Origin: an uncultured Clostridia bacterium
GTDB taxonomy: Bacteria > Bacillota > Clostridia > Oscillospirales > Acutalibacteraceae
Assembly: GCA_944376655.1 (NCBI GenBank)
Contig: CALWDJ010000014.1
Location: 1 to 53,843, forward strand
Direction of reading: 5' to 3'
DNA length: 53,843 nucleotides
Position 1 is the first letter of the stretch. The number at the start of each line of letters is the position of its first letter. Below the pieces are notes generated by a model. The model was not told where the DNA came from, made no database searches, and worked only from the letters and a program-made list of their open reading frames with translations. Positions 25,441 to 34,481 of the stretch are shown here, piece after piece. The position numbers and the translations under genes are program-made.

Positions 25441-26556
25441 TCAAAGCACAAAGCTTACCGCCAGAAGAAGCGCCAGCAGTCCGATATTGCAGAGAGTGAA
25501 ATATATCAGATAGCGCCCGCGCTGCTCGGGGAACTCCTTTGCGAGAAATTTGTAGGAAATAAGGCTTGCCATCGAGGCGATAAGGGTTCCGAGACCGCCG
25601 ATGTTGCAGCCGGCGATAAGCCCGCGCCAGTCGTCCGAGAAGCCCGAAAGCAGCAGCGCCGCCGGAACATTGCTCACAATCTGGCTCGCCAGCGCCGAAA
25701 CCGGCACGACCCGTCCCTCTATCGCCGAGGAGATAAACTCCCTGAACTGCTCTATCCGGCCTATGTTTCCGATAAAAACGAAAAACGCGGCGAAGGTGGC
25801 AAGCAGGGAATAGTCAATTTTTCCGAGCAGCTTCCGGTCGGCGGCGGCGAGAAATACGAGTATAACCGCCGCTACCGCGACTGGCGGAATTATTCCGAAA
25901 AGGGCGAGCAGGCAGACCGCGAAGCCGGCCGCTGATATAAAACAGCGCTTTTTTGAAAGCGCTGTTCCCGACGGGGCGGGAGGAACTACAGGAGCGGAGC
26001 GGCGCAGAAGCACAAGCAGAGCCGTGCATACGCCGGATACTATCACATAAGGCAGCATAAGGAGAACAAGTCCGGAAAATCCGACCGAAAATTTTGAATA
26101 CAGATAGAGGTTCTGCGGATTGCCCATAGGCGTAAGCGAGCTGCCCATATTCGCCGCCACGGTCTGAAGCGCAATCACCGGCACGGCAAGCCGCTCCTGT
26201 CCCGACATTTTAAGCACCGCGATCCCGAACGGCACAAAGGTTATCAGGGCGACATCGTTTGTAATGACCGTGCTGAAGAAAAAGGGCAGAAAGACAAGCG
26301 CAAAAAGCATCTGCGACGAGGTGCGGGTCTTTCTTAAAAGCCTTTCGCCGAGAAAAACGAAAAGTCCGCCGCCCGAAAAGCTCTGCATGACCGCCATAAG
26401 CGAAAAAAGAAGGGTCAGAGTGTCCCAGTCTACATAGCCGGCGTATGCGGCGTCGGGCGGGACGAGGAAAACCGACACGAGCGCGAGCAGTAAAGCGGCG
26501 CACAGCACCGTTTCGCGCTTTATGAATCCCGTACAGGCGGCGAGTGTTTTATTCAT
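25441..26556 (-). CDS. SLC13/ArsB-like anion permease
   Basis: This 371-residue protein is almost entirely membrane-spanning, with about ten segments. TNDVALITFVPF (about 100-111) and SSLTPMGNPQN (about 140-150) form the two paired re-entrant regions that mark the ion-transporter superfamily of arsenite, citrate and dicarboxylate permeases. The substrate cannot be fixed by eye. The preferred ATG at 26556 follows a GGAG site; the longer reading to 26625 adds a polar stretch without a site. It stands alone, with no arsenic genes beside it, so a carboxylate or other anion is as likely as arsenite. Confidence 0.82.
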   Translation of the reverse strand: MNKTLAACTGFIKRETVLCAALLLALVSVFLVPPDAAYAGYVDWDTLTLLFSLMAVMQSFSGGGLFVFLGERLLRKTRTSSQMLFALVFLPFFFSTVITNDVALITFVPFGIAVLKMSGQERLAVPVIALQTVAANMGSSLTPMGNPQNLYLYSKFSVGFSGLVLLMLPYVIVSGVCTALLVLLRRSAPVVPPAPSGTALSKKRCFISAAGFAVCLLALFGIIPPVAVAAVILVFLAAADRKLLGKIDYSLLATFAAFFVFIGNIGRIEQFREFISSAIEGRVVPVSALASQIVSNVPAALLLSGFSDDWRGLIAGCNIGGLGTLIASMASLISYKFLAKEFPEQRGRYLIYFTLCNIGLLALLLAVSFVL

Positions 26557-26670
26557 TTTATATCTACTCCGTTCATTCTGCGCCGGATAAAAAACGTTCC
26601 GGCATAAAGCGGTTACATTATACAACAGTTTCCGCGTATTTTCAACACCGCGTGAAAAAAACGGCGGCGC

Positions 26671-26699
26671 TTGACAGCGGATAAAAAAAGTATTAGTAT
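26671..26699 (+). promoter_or_regulatory. Promoter of the GtrA-like gene
   Basis: TTGACA (26671-26676), 17 bases, TAGTAT (26694-26699). The preferred GtrA start is 100 bases downstream. Confidence 0.6.
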
Positions 26700-26798
26700 A
26701 TTAACCGTGGCGCCGCCCCGGCGGCGGCTGATTTTCTGACTGTGATAAAAACTCCGGCTGACTCTGTTTCGGTCCGCCGGACGCGTCTGGAGAGCGGT

Positions 26799-27263
26799 AT
26801 GAAAAAAAGGGCGGATATTTTACTCGAAAAGACATTTCTGCGTTTTTTCGGACTTTTTGGTATTAAGCCGGACAGTCCGAAAGCCGAAGCGCTTATTCAG
26901 CTTGTCAAATTCTGCGCCGTGGGAGTTTTGAACACGGCGGTAAACTATGCAGTGTATGCCCTGATGGTTCTTGCAGGCGTATATTATATCGCCGGCAGCC
27001 TTATTGCTTTCATTGTAAGCACCGCCAACGCCTATTTCTGGAACGACCGGTTTGTCTTTAAGAGCAGCGGGAGGCGCTGGCGCGGCATACTAAAAACCTA
27101 CTGCTCCTATGCCCTCACCGGAATTTTTTTGTATAACGCTCTGCTCTATCTGCTGGTCGATATATGCGGTATTTCCGAATTGCTGAGCCCTCTGCTTGTG
27201 CTTGTGGTTACAATACCCTGCAATTTTCTGCTCAATAAATTCTGGACGTTCAGGAAAAAATAA
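26799..27263 (+). CDS. GtrA-like family membrane protein
   Basis: From the ATG at 26799 the protein has 154 residues and four membrane spans, with the typical GtrA motifs FCAVGVLNTAVNY in span one, ANAYFWNDRFVF between spans two and three, and CNFLLNKFWTF at the end. GtrA proteins help move lipid-linked sugars (undecaprenyl-phosphate glucose) across the membrane for glycosylation of wall polymers. An upstream in-frame start at 26742 would add 19 polar residues. No glycosyltransferase gene is adjacent, so the partner is elsewhere. A strong terminator follows. Confidence 0.85.
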   Translation: MKKRADILLEKTFLRFFGLFGIKPDSPKAEALIQLVKFCAVGVLNTAVNYAVYALMVLAGVYYIAGSLIAFIVSTANAYFWNDRFVFKSSGRRWRGILKTYCSYALTGIFLYNALLYLLVDICGISELLSPLLVLVVTIPCNFLLNKFWTFRKK

Positions 27264-27342
27264 ATTTTCCGCCCGCGGCTGCCGCCGGAAAAACGGAATG
27301 CGGCTTAAAGCCGCAAAAATATAAGGCTTACCGACAGACCGG

Positions 27343-27377
27343 AGCGCCGGACAGAAATCCGGCGCTTTTTTGTTTTT
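27343..27377 (+). terminator. Terminator of the GtrA-like gene
   Basis: AGCGCCGGA (27343-27351) pairs with TCCGGCGCT (27358-27366) around CAGAAA, followed by TTTTTTG and more T. It isolates the S10 operon from the accessory block. Confidence 0.88.
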
Positions 27378-27537
27378 TCCGGCTTTCTCCGCTTTTTTGT
27401 CCCGTTATACTGCGCCGTGAAGTGTAAAAGCGCCGATCGACGCATACTATATATATAATGTATATTATGACCCCACAACTAAATATTGAAACGCCTTAAA
27501 AACCCTGAAAAAAAGCGAAAAAAATGCGAAAAAAGGC

Positions 27538-27566
27538 TTGATTTTCGGCGGGGATTGTGCTATTAT
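27538..27566 (+). promoter_or_regulatory. Main promoter of the S10 ribosomal operon
   Basis: TTGATT (27538-27543), 17 bases, TATTAT (27561-27566), with an extended -10 TG (27558-27559). Three A-tracts (27508-27514, 27518-27524, 27529-27534) lie directly upstream, one helical turn apart, as expected for an UP element or a bent promoter. Confidence 0.75.
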
Positions 27567-27572
27567 ACTACG

Positions 27573-27846
27573 GTACGCTGTGTAAGTATGGCGTGAAACA
27601 TGCGTTGATGCGGGAGGTGGCCGGCCCAGAGCCGGGAAATTTCCGCGGAGTATGTCCGATTTTAAACCGGGCGAAAGAACAAGGAGTACATAAAGGATCT
27701 TGCGGCCTTTGTGTGCAGCGGCGGAGCGATCCGCTGTCCGGAATTGTCTGTGACCCCAGCAATTGCCGGTTTTATAATGTGCCGCGAAGAAATACACGGC
27801 AGGTTGTAAGTTTTGCCCGCCAACTATTTAAGGAGGCGAATTTCAC
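27573..27846 (+). promoter_or_regulatory. Long untranslated leader of the S10 operon
   Basis: About 275 bases lie between the promoter and rpsJ with no convincing gene. The stretch is GC-rich and can fold in several ways (for example GGCGGAGCGATCCGCTG near 27720-27736). In many bacteria L4 or another product controls the S10 operon through such a leader, but I cannot recognise a known element here. The earlier stretch 27378-27507 is AT-rich and holds nothing I can name. Confidence 0.45.
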
Positions 27847-28158
27847 ATGGCAGTGAAAGAAAAAATCCGTATTCGTATCAAAGGTTACGACCACGCGCTT
27901 GTAGACCAGTCCGCTGAGAAAATAGTGGAAACCGCTAAACGTACAGGTGCAAGGGTTTCGGGACCCGTACCGCTCCCGACCGAGAAGGAAGTCGTCACCA
28001 TTCTGCGCGCCGTTCACAAGTATAAGGACAGCCGCGAGCAGTTTGAGATGCGGACACACAAAAGGCTCATCGACATCATCAGACCTTCCAACAAGACTGT
28101 TGAATCTCTGACAGGCCTTGAGCTCCCCGCCGGTGTAGAAATCGAAATCAAGCTGTAA
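27847..28158 (+). CDS. rpsJ: 30S ribosomal protein S10
   Basis: S10 is a 30S head protein that also links the ribosome to transcription through NusG. The 103 residues are full length; [14 protein letters not shown] at the start, the loop segment [10 protein letters not shown] and RTHKRLIDI are diagnostic. AAGGAGG lies 10 bases before the ATG. It is the first gene of the ribosomal supercluster, behind the long leader. A hairpin GTTGGC-AGAA-GCCAAC (28186-28201) lies in the 67-base gap to rplC. Confidence 0.97.
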   Translation: MAVKEKIRIRIKGYDHALVDQSAEKIVETAKRTGARVSGPVPLPTEKEVVTILRAVHKYKDSREQFEMRTHKRLIDIIRPSNKTVESLTGLELPAGVEIEIKL

Positions 28159-28225
28159 GGCGGTTTCGTTTCACGGTGTGGTCAAGTTGGCAGAAGCCAA
28201 CCAATAACCAAAGGAGGAAATAAAG

Positions 28226-28858
28226 ATGCAAAAAGGTATCGTTGGCAAGAAGCTCGGCATGACCCAGCTTTTTGACGCAAACGGAAATGTCGTTCCGGTA
28301 ACCGTAATTGAAGCGGGTCCCTGCGTTATCGCGCAGAAGAAGACCGCCGAGAACGACGGATACGAGGCAGTTCAGGTAGGCTACGGCGACCTCAAGGCCT
28401 CGAAGGTAAGCAAGCCCGCGAAGGGTCACTTCGCCAAGGGCGATGTAGCTCCCAAGAAGGTTCTGCGCGAGTTCCGCTTTGACGATATATTGGCTATGAA
28501 CGTAGGCGATATAATCAAGGCTGACATATTCGCGGAGGGCGACGCGGTAGACGTCCGCGGCACTTCAAAGGGTAAGGGCTACGCCGGCACTATCAAGCGC
28601 TGGAATTTCGGAAGACTCAAGGAGTCGCACGGTACAGGTCCGGTTCACCGTCACGGCGGTTCGCTGGGCGCCTGCTCAAGCCCCTCAAGAGTTTTCAAGG
28701 GCAAGAAAATGGCGGGTCATCTCGGCAATGAGCGCGTAACCGTTCAGAACCTGAGTGTCGTCAAGGTAGACGCTGAAAAGAATATCATCGCCGTAAAGGG
28801 CGCCGTTCCCGGCCCCAAGGGCGGAATCGTGATGCTTTTCGACAGCGTCAAGGCTTAA
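28226..28858 (+). CDS. rplC: 50S ribosomal protein L3
   Basis: L3 starts large-subunit assembly and reaches towards the peptidyl transferase centre. The protein has 210 residues. GIVGKKLGMTQLF at the N-terminus and the loop containing HGTGPVHRHGGS and GKKMAGHLG are diagnostic. The Gln of this loop, methylated by PrmB in some bacteria, is absent or shifted. AAAGGAGG precedes the ATG, and rplD follows after 20 bases. Confidence 0.97.
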   Translation: MQKGIVGKKLGMTQLFDANGNVVPVTVIEAGPCVIAQKKTAENDGYEAVQVGYGDLKASKVSKPAKGHFAKGDVAPKKVLREFRFDDILAMNVGDIIKADIFAEGDAVDVRGTSKGKGYAGTIKRWNFGRLKESHGTGPVHRHGGSLGACSSPSRVFKGKKMAGHLGNERVTVQNLSVVKVDAEKNIIAVKGAVPGPKGGIVMLFDSVKA

Positions 28859-28878
28859 GGGAAGGAGTGCAGTAAATT

Positions 28879-29502
28879 ATGCCTAATATAGCAGTAGTCG
28901 ATATGGCGGGCAAAAGCGTGGGCGAAATCGCCTTAAGCGACGCCGTTTTCGGAATAGCTCCCAACGCTGTGGTAATGCATATGGCGGTTGTAAACTACCT
29001 TGCCAACCAGCGTCAGGGCACACAGTCCACTCTGACCCGTACAGAGGTTTCCGGCGGCGGAAAGAAGCCGTGGAGACAGAAGGGCACAGGACACGCGAGA
29101 CAGGGCTCGACCAGAGCTCCCCAGTGGAGACACGGCGGCGTTGTTCACGCTCCGAAGCCGAGGGATTATTCCTATGAGCTCAACAAGAAGGTAAGAAGAC
29201 TGGCTCTCAAATCCGCTCTGTCCGATAAGGTTCTCACCGGCGGACTCATCGTGCTCGACGAGCTCAGACTCGACGGTTACAGCACCAAGACGGTTGCCGC
29301 CTGCTTAAATGCAATCGGCGCCGGCAAAAAGACGCTTGTCGTTCTCGAGGACAACAGCGCCTACGCGGTAAAGAGCATAGCCAACATAGCGGGTGCCAAA
29401 TCCGCTCAGGTAAACACCATAAACACCTACGACGTTATCAACGCGGACACGCTTGTTATCGTAAAGAACGCCGTAGCAAAGCTTGAGGAGGTGTATGCAT
29501 AA
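28879..29502 (+). CDS. rplD: 50S ribosomal protein L4
   Basis: L4 lines the peptide exit tunnel of the large subunit and in many bacteria represses its own operon. The 207 residues hold the tunnel-loop strings GGGKKPWRQKGTGHARQGS and RAPQWRHGG, where macrolide-resistance changes occur; both look wild type. The stop overlaps the start of rplW by one base (TAATG), which couples the two. Confidence 0.97.
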   Translation: MPNIAVVDMAGKSVGEIALSDAVFGIAPNAVVMHMAVVNYLANQRQGTQSTLTRTEVSGGGKKPWRQKGTGHARQGSTRAPQWRHGGVVHAPKPRDYSYELNKKVRRLALKSALSDKVLTGGLIVLDELRLDGYSTKTVAACLNAIGAGKKTLVVLEDNSAYAVKSIANIAGAKSAQVNTINTYDVINADTLVIVKNAVAKLEEVYA

Positions 29503-29795
29503 TGAAAACCGCACAGGATATCATTATCGCTCCGGTAATAACCGAAAAGAGTATGTCAGGAATTGCCGACAAGAAGTACACCTTTAAGGTAGCTAAAGAC
29601 GCCAACAAGATAGAGATAGCCGACGCTGTCGAGAAGCTGTTCAAGGTAAGCGTCGCCAAGGTAAACACCGTGAATATGCGCGGCAAGCAGAAGAGAATGG
29701 GCCGTTACAGCGGCTATACCTCGTCATGGAAAAAGGCGATAGTTACCTTAAAGCCCGATTCAAAGTCAATCGATTTCTTTGACGGACTTATCTGA
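29502..29795 (+). CDS. rplW: 50S ribosomal protein L23
   Basis: L23 sits at the tunnel exit and is the docking site for trigger factor and signal recognition particle. The 97 residues start DIIIAPVITEKSM and include YTFKVAKDANK and the loop segment GKQKRMGRYSG. The start overlaps the rplD stop. The 94 bases before rplB contain the hairpin GGAGCCG-AA-CGGCTCC (29818-29833), unusual inside this otherwise compact operon. Confidence 0.96.
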   Translation: MKTAQDIIIAPVITEKSMSGIADKKYTFKVAKDANKIEIADAVEKLFKVSVAKVNTVNMRGKQKRMGRYSGYTSSWKKAIVTLKPDSKSIDFFDGLI

Positions 29796-29889
29796 CCGGC
29801 GCCTGCCGCCGCGTAATGGAGCCGAACGGCTCCGGTGATGTATGAAGCCGGAAAGGGCTTCGCTAAGCCAAAACAGGAGAGTGAAACAA

Positions 29890-30717
29890 ATGGCAATAAA
29901 ATTTTACAAGCCTACCACTCCGGGCCGCCGCAATATGACCACGATGGATTATTCGGGTCTTTCAAAGACAGCTCCGGAAAGAAGCTTGCTTGAGCCTATC
30001 AAGAAAAATGCCGGACGCAACAGCTACGGCAGAATAACCGTCCGCCACAGAGGCGGCGGAAACCGCAGAAAGTACAGGGTTATCGATTTCAAGAGAGAGC
30101 GTTTCGGGATCCCCGCAACTGTAATGACTCTTGAGTATGATCCGAACCGTTCCGCCTTCATCGCCCTTGTTCAGTATGAGGACGGCGAGAAGCGCTACAT
30201 CATCGCTCCGCAGGACCTTAAGGTGGGCGATGTCATCGTAAGCGGCCCCGATGCCGACATCAAGCCCGGCAACGCGCTCCCGCTCAACAATATACCGGTA
30301 GGTACCTTCCTGCACAATATTGAGCTTTATCCCGGCAAGGGCGCTCAGCTCGCCCGCTCCGCCGGCAATATGGCGCAGCTTATGGCAAAGGAAAACGGCA
30401 TGGCGCTCTTAAGACTTCCGTCAGGTGAGCTCCGCAACGTACCGGCAGGCTGCATGGCTACCGTCGGCGCCGTATCAAACCCCGACCACGCCAATGTAAA
30501 CTACGGTAAAGCCGGAAGAAAGCGTCACATGGGCTGGAGACCGACCGTCCGCGGTTCGGTAATGAACCCCTGCGACCACCCGCACGGCGGCGGCGAGGGC
30601 AAATCCCCGATCGGCCGTCCGGGACCTGTTACTCCGTGGGGCAAGCCCGCTCTCGGATACAAGACCCGCCAGAAGCACAAGCACAGCGATAAGTATATCG
30701 TAAAGCGCCGTAAGTAA
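29890..30717 (+). CDS. rplB: 50S ribosomal protein L2
   Basis: L2 is needed for subunit joining and peptidyl transfer. From the ATG at 29890 it has 275 residues, starting [14 protein letters not shown]; the key His lies in the conserved [13 protein letters not shown] near the C-terminus, and [12 protein letters not shown] marks the RNA-binding part. An in-frame ATG 48 bases upstream is less likely because ACAGGAGAG sits directly before the inner one. rpsS follows after 21 bases. Confidence 0.97.
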   Translation: MAIKFYKPTTPGRRNMTTMDYSGLSKTAPERSLLEPIKKNAGRNSYGRITVRHRGGGNRRKYRVIDFKRERFGIPATVMTLEYDPNRSAFIALVQYEDGEKRYIIAPQDLKVGDVIVSGPDADIKPGNALPLNNIPVGTFLHNIELYPGKGAQLARSAGNMAQLMAKENGMALLRLPSGELRNVPAGCMATVGAVSNPDHANVNYGKAGRKRHMGWRPTVRGSVMNPCDHPHGGGEGKSPIGRPGPVTPWGKPALGYKTRQKHKHSDKYIVKRRK

Positions 30718-30738
30718 GTCGACGAAAGGAGATAAATC

Positions 30739-31014
30739 ATGGGAAGAAGCATTAAAAAGGGCCCTTATGTGCAGCCGGTGCTGCTCAAGAGAGTCAAGGA
30801 AATGAACGAAGCCGGTGAGAAGCGTGTTCTTAAGACATGGAGCCGTTCGTCGACAATATTCCCCGATTTCGTCGGACACACCTTCGCAGTTCACGACGGA
30901 CGCAAGCACGTTCCGGTATATGTAACTGAGGATATGGTTGGCCACAAGCTCGGTGAATTTGCCCCCACAAGGACCTTTAAAGGTCATGCCGGTTCCAAGA
31001 CCACCGGAAAGTAA
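30739..31014 (+). CDS. rpsS: 30S ribosomal protein S19
   Basis: S19 binds 16S rRNA in the 30S head together with S13. The 91 residues open [11 protein letters not shown] and include [21 protein letters not shown] split around the conserved core, ending in the basic [20 protein letters not shown] precedes the ATG. Spacing of 21-23 bases on either side shows it as an ordinary operon member between L2 and L22. Confidence 0.97.
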   Translation: MGRSIKKGPYVQPVLLKRVKEMNEAGEKRVLKTWSRSSTIFPDFVGHTFAVHDGRKHVPVYVTEDMVGHKLGEFAPTRTFKGHAGSKTTGK

Positions 31015-31037
31015 GCGGCTGAAAGGAGAGTTTAACT

Positions 31038-31376
31038 ATGGAAGCAAGGGCTGTACTCAAATATGCCCGTATATCACCCCGCAAGGTGAAGATTGTTCTG
31101 GATCTTATCCGCAATCAGGATGCTGACAAAGCTATGGCTATACTCAAATTTACTCCTAAGTCCGCTTGCGAGTATTTGGAGAAGCTTTTAGCGTCAGCTA
31201 TGGCTAATGCAGAAAACAATCACAACATGGACGTTTCAAGACTTTATGTGGCGGAATGTTTCGTATCCCCCGGACCGACTCTCAAGAGAATCCGTCCGAA
31301 GGATCACGGCAGAGCCCACAGGATCTTAAAGAGAACAAGCCATGTTACTATCGTTCTTAAAGAACGCGAGATTTAA
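31038..31376 (+). CDS. rplV: 50S ribosomal protein L22
   Basis: L22 is a tunnel-lining protein with a long beta-hairpin that touches all 23S domains. It has 112 residues. [16 protein letters not shown] and the hairpin region with [18 protein letters not shown] are diagnostic; the macrolide-relevant loop looks unaltered. GAAAGGAGAG precedes the ATG, and rpsC starts 14 bases after the stop. Confidence 0.97.
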   Translation: MEARAVLKYARISPRKVKIVLDLIRNQDADKAMAILKFTPKSACEYLEKLLASAMANAENNHNMDVSRLYVAECFVSPGPTLKRIRPKDHGRAHRILKRTSHVTIVLKEREI

Positions 31377-31390
31377 AAGGAGGTTAGGAT

Positions 31391-32056
31391 ATGGGTCAGA
31401 AGGTTAATCCCCACGGCTTACGCGTGGGCGTTATAAAGAACTGGGACTCGCGTTGGTTTGCCAATGACAGCGTTTTCGGCGATATATTGGTTGAGGACTA
31501 CAACCTCCGTAAATACCTGAAGAAGACACTTTTCTCGGCAGGTATTGCCAAGATCGAAATCGAGCGTGACGATAAGCGCGTCAGACTTCACATTCACTGC
31601 GCAAAGCCGGGAATGGTTATCGGACGCAACGGCAGCGAGATAGAAAAGCTCCGCGCCACATGCCAGCAGATGCTGGGCAAGCCGGTTGTCATCAACATTG
31701 TTGAGATAAAGAATCCGGACGCCAACGCGCAGTTGGTCGCTGAAAATATAGCGGCTCAGCTTGAGAAGCGTATTTCCTTCCGCCGCGCCATGAAGCTCGC
31801 CATCGGCAGAGCCATGAGACTCGGAGTGAAGGGTATAAAGACACAGGTTTCAGGCCGTCTCGGCGGTGCTGAAATAGCAAGAAGCGAGCAGTATCACGAG
31901 GGAACAATACCGCTCCAGACCTTGAGAGCCGACATTGAGTACGGTTTCGCCGAGGCGAACACCACCTACGGACGCATCGGTGTAAAGGTATGGATATACA
32001 AGGGTGAGGTCCTCGCCGATAACCGCAAGGTCAAAAAGGAAGGAGGAGCACGCTGA
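31391..32056 (+). CDS. rpsC: 30S ribosomal protein S3
   Basis: S3 is part of the mRNA entry channel and its helicase. The 221 residues include [13 protein letters not shown] at the start and a type II KH domain with [14 protein letters not shown], the GxxG loop that grips RNA, then GVKIWIYKGE-like residues near the end. The stop overlaps the rplP start by one base (TGATG). Confidence 0.97.
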   Translation: MGQKVNPHGLRVGVIKNWDSRWFANDSVFGDILVEDYNLRKYLKKTLFSAGIAKIEIERDDKRVRLHIHCAKPGMVIGRNGSEIEKLRATCQQMLGKPVVINIVEIKNPDANAQLVAENIAAQLEKRISFRRAMKLAIGRAMRLGVKGIKTQVSGRLGGAEIARSEQYHEGTIPLQTLRADIEYGFAEANTTYGRIGVKVWIYKGEVLADNRKVKKEGGAR

Positions 32057-32481
32057 TGTTAATGCCAAAGCGTGTTAAATACCGCAGAGTTCACCGCGGC
32101 CGTCTTACCGGCACAGCCTCAAGGGGCACCACGGTGACACACGGAGATTTCGGTCTGCAGGCCTTGGAGCCCGCATGGATAACCTCCAATCAGATAGAGG
32201 CCGCCCGTATCGCCATGACCCGTTATATAAAGCGTGGCGGTAAGGTATGGATAAAGATCTTCCCGGATAAGCCGATAACCGAAAAGCCGGCCGAGACCCG
32301 AATGGGTTCAGGTAAAGGCTCGCCGGAGTACTGGGTATCGGTCGTAAAGCCCGGACGCGTAATGTTCGAGATCGGCGGAGTTACCGAGGAATTAGCAAGA
32401 GAGGCTATGCGTCTCGCAGCCAACAAACTGCCTATCAAGTGCAAGTTTGTTACCAAGCAGGAAATGGGTGGTGAGCAGTAA
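32056..32481 (+). CDS. rplP: 50S ribosomal protein L16
   Basis: L16 helps position aminoacyl-tRNA in the A site. The 141 residues open [15 protein letters not shown] and carry [13 protein letters not shown], the loop near the A site. The first ATG, overlapping the rpsC stop, gives the family's usual start with M-L-M-P. The stop overlaps the rpmC start by one base (TAATG). Confidence 0.97.
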   Translation: MLMPKRVKYRRVHRGRLTGTASRGTTVTHGDFGLQALEPAWITSNQIEAARIAMTRYIKRGGKVWIKIFPDKPITEKPAETRMGSGKGSPEYWVSVVKPGRVMFEIGGVTEELAREAMRLAANKLPIKCKFVTKQEMGGEQ

Positions 32482-32690
32482 TGAATGCAAAGGAAATCAG
32501 ACAGAACACTTTGCCCGAGCTTAACGAGCAGCTGACAAAGCTGAAGGAAGAATTATTCAATCTGCGTTTCAAGCTTGCTATCAACCAGCTCGACAACCCC
32601 ATGCGTATAGTTGCTGTCAAGAAGGATATCGCCCGTATCAAGACCGTGATACGCGAGAACGAGATCAAGAACGACAGCACAAACGCTTAA
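32481..32690 (+). CDS. rpmC: 50S ribosomal protein L29
   Basis: L29 is a small helical-hairpin protein next to L23 at the tunnel exit. The 69 residues show the standard plan: helix 1 ([18 protein letters not shown]), the basic middle [15 protein letters not shown], and helix 2 with [13 protein letters not shown]. The start overlaps the L16 stop, and rpsQ follows after 18 bases. Confidence 0.96.
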   Translation: MNAKEIRQNTLPELNEQLTKLKEELFNLRFKLAINQLDNPMRIVAVKKDIARIKTVIRENEIKNDSTNA

Positions 32691-32708
32691 AAGAGGGAGG
32701 ACAGCTAA

Positions 32709-32966
32709 ATGAGCGAAAGAAACCTTCGTAAAACAAGAGTGGGCAGAGTCGTAAGCGACAAGATGGACAAAACCGTTGTAGTTGCCATCGAGGACAATGT
32801 AAAGCATCCGCTCTACAAGAAGATCATAAAGAACACTATAAGACTTAAAGCTCATGATGAGAATAATTCCTGTGGCGTTGGCGACAGAGTTCTTATTATG
32901 GAGACCAGACCACTCTCCAAGGATAAAAACTGGCGCGTGGCTGAAATAATCGAAAAGGCTAAGTAA
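32709..32966 (+). CDS. rpsQ: 30S ribosomal protein S17
   Basis: S17 is an OB-fold protein that binds 16S rRNA early in assembly. The 85 residues open with [19 protein letters not shown] and include [12 protein letters not shown] and the end segment [26 protein letters not shown] site lies before the ATG. rplN follows 22 bases later. Confidence 0.97.
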   Translation: MSERNLRKTRVGRVVSDKMDKTVVVAIEDNVKHPLYKKIIKNTIRLKAHDENNSCGVGDRVLIMETRPLSKDKNWRVAEIIEKAK

Positions 32967-32988
32967 GCCTGACAAGGAGGAAAACACT

Positions 32989-33357
32989 GTGATACAACAA
33001 CAGAGTTACCTCAAGGTTGCCGACAACACGGGTGCCAAGGAAATCATGTGCATCCGCGTGCTTGGAGGCTCCAGAAGGAGGTATGCCAACATTGGCGACG
33101 TCATCGTGGCTTCTGTCAAGAAAGCCGCTCCGGGCGGTACAGTTAAGAAGGGCGATGTTGTGAAGGCGGTTGTGGTTCGTTCCGCAAGAGGTCTTCGCCG
33201 CAATGACGGCACATACATCAGATTCGATGAAAACGCGGCTGTCATCATCCGTGATGACAAGAACCCGAGAGGCACGCGTATTTTCGGGCCGGTAGCCAGA
33301 GAGCTGCGCGACAAGGATTACACCAAGATCCTGTCCCTGGCTCCCGAAGTGCTTTAA
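32989..33357 (+). CDS. rplN: 50S ribosomal protein L14
   Basis: L14 lies at the subunit interface and is the binding site of the silencing factor RsfS. The 122 residues open [17 protein letters not shown], with the diagnostic [14 protein letters not shown]-type strand and [13 protein letters not shown] near the end. The start is GTG, 9 bases after AAGGAGG, and no ATG is available at the family start. Confidence 0.97.
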   Translation: MIQQQSYLKVADNTGAKEIMCIRVLGGSRRRYANIGDVIVASVKKAAPGGTVKKGDVVKAVVVRSARGLRRNDGTYIRFDENAAVIIRDDKNPRGTRIFGPVARELRDKDYTKILSLAPEVL

Positions 33358-33373
33358 TGGGAGGTAGAAACAG

Positions 33374-33697
33374 ATGAACAAGCTTCACGTTAAAACCGGC
33401 GATACCGTAATCCTCCTCACAGGAGACAAGAAGGACCGCAGGAAGACCGGAAAGGTGCTTGAGGTCAGCCCCAAAGAGGGAAAGGTAATCGTTGAGGGAA
33501 TCAACAAGGTAAAGAAGCACACCAAGCCGAAGAAGGCGGGCGACGCTTCCGGAATAATCGAGACTGAGGGCGCTGTATACGCCTGCAAGGTGCAGGTAGT
33601 ATGCCCGAAGTGCGGCAAGCCCACCAGAGTAGGCACCAAGATCTACGAGGACGGCAGAAAAGACCGCATGTGCAAGAAATGCAAAGAGACTTTTTAA
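33374..33697 (+). CDS. rplX: 50S ribosomal protein L24, zinc-ribbon form
   Basis: L24 starts 50S assembly through its N-terminal KOW domain (KTGDTVILLTGDKKDR, about 6-21). The 107 residues include a C-terminal zinc ribbon with CPKCGKPTR (about 77-85) and CKKC (about 100-103), found in many Firmicutes. GGGAGG precedes the ATG. It continues the series L14-L24-L5 with 16- and 20-base gaps. Confidence 0.97.
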   Translation: MNKLHVKTGDTVILLTGDKKDRRKTGKVLEVSPKEGKVIVEGINKVKKHTKPKKAGDASGIIETEGAVYACKVQVVCPKCGKPTRVGTKIYEDGRKDRMCKKCKETF

Positions 33698-33717
33698 GAG
33701 TAAGGAGGACATGACAT

Positions 33718-34257
33718 ATGTCAACACTGTCGAACGAATATAAAAATTCGATCGCACCCGCACTGATGACAAAATTTGGCTACAAGAGCGTCATGCAGAT
33801 CCCGAAGCTCGAGAAGGTCGTTATCAATGTAGGCGCCGGCGAGGCGAAGGACAATTCCAAGGTTATCGACGCGATACTCAACGATTTGAGCAAGATAACC
33901 GGACAGAAGGGTGTTCCCTGCCGCGCGAAGAAGTCGGTTGCGAACTTTAAGCTCCGTGAGGGTATGCCGATCGGCGCAAAGGTCACACTCCGCGGCGAGC
34001 GCATGTATGAATTTGTCGAGAGACTTTTCTACGCAGCTCTTCCGAGAGTAAGAGACTTCAGGGGAATCAACCCCAACGCCTTTGACGGCCGCGGCAACTA
34101 TGCCATGGGTGTTAAGGAGCAGCTTATTTTCCCTGAGATCGAGTATGACAAGATAGACAAGGTCCGCGGAATGGACATAATTTTTGTCACCACTGCTAAT
34201 ACAGATGAAGAGGCTCGTGAGTTACTCACACTTATGGGCGCTCCGTTTGCGAGATAA
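33718..34257 (+). CDS. rplE: 50S ribosomal protein L5
   Basis: L5 carries 5S rRNA and touches P-site tRNA. The 179 residues include [35 protein letters not shown] and the [18 protein letters not shown] segment, all typical. AAGGAGGACATGACATATG gives a good site. rpsZ follows after only 11 bases. Confidence 0.97.
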   Translation: MSTLSNEYKNSIAPALMTKFGYKSVMQIPKLEKVVINVGAGEAKDNSKVIDAILNDLSKITGQKGVPCRAKKSVANFKLREGMPIGAKVTLRGERMYEFVERLFYAALPRVRDFRGINPNAFDGRGNYAMGVKEQLIFPEIEYDKIDKVRGMDIIFVTTANTDEEARELLTLMGAPFAR

Positions 34258-34268
34258 GGAGAAGAAAT

Positions 34269-34454
34269 ATGGCTAAGACTGCTATGAAAGTTAAGCAGGC
34301 GAGACCTGCTAAGTTTTCAACAAGAGAGTACAACAGATGTAAAATCTGCGGCCGCCCACATGCTTATCTTCGCAAGTACGGCATTTGCCGTATATGCTTC
34401 AGAGAGCTTGCCTATAAGGGCGAGATCCCCGGAGTGAAGAAGGCCAGTTGGTAA
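34269..34454 (+). CDS. rpsZ: 30S ribosomal protein S14, zinc-type
   Basis: S14 completes the 30S head. This is the short 61-residue zinc form, with [20 protein letters not shown] (about 24-43) giving the four Cys ligands; the zinc-free paralogue is about 89-100 residues. That form in the spc operon is typical of Firmicutes. AAGGAG lies before the ATG. It sits between L5 and S8, as usual. Confidence 0.96.
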   Translation: MAKTAMKVKQARPAKFSTREYNRCKICGRPHAYLRKYGICRICFRELAYKGEIPGVKKASW

Positions 34455-34481
34455 GGCAGATACGCAAAGGAGGTTGACGGC

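Noticed and set aside
27557-27856. Frame in the S10 leader
   Set aside because: Overlaps the promoter and the rpsJ binding site and lacks any recognisable domain.
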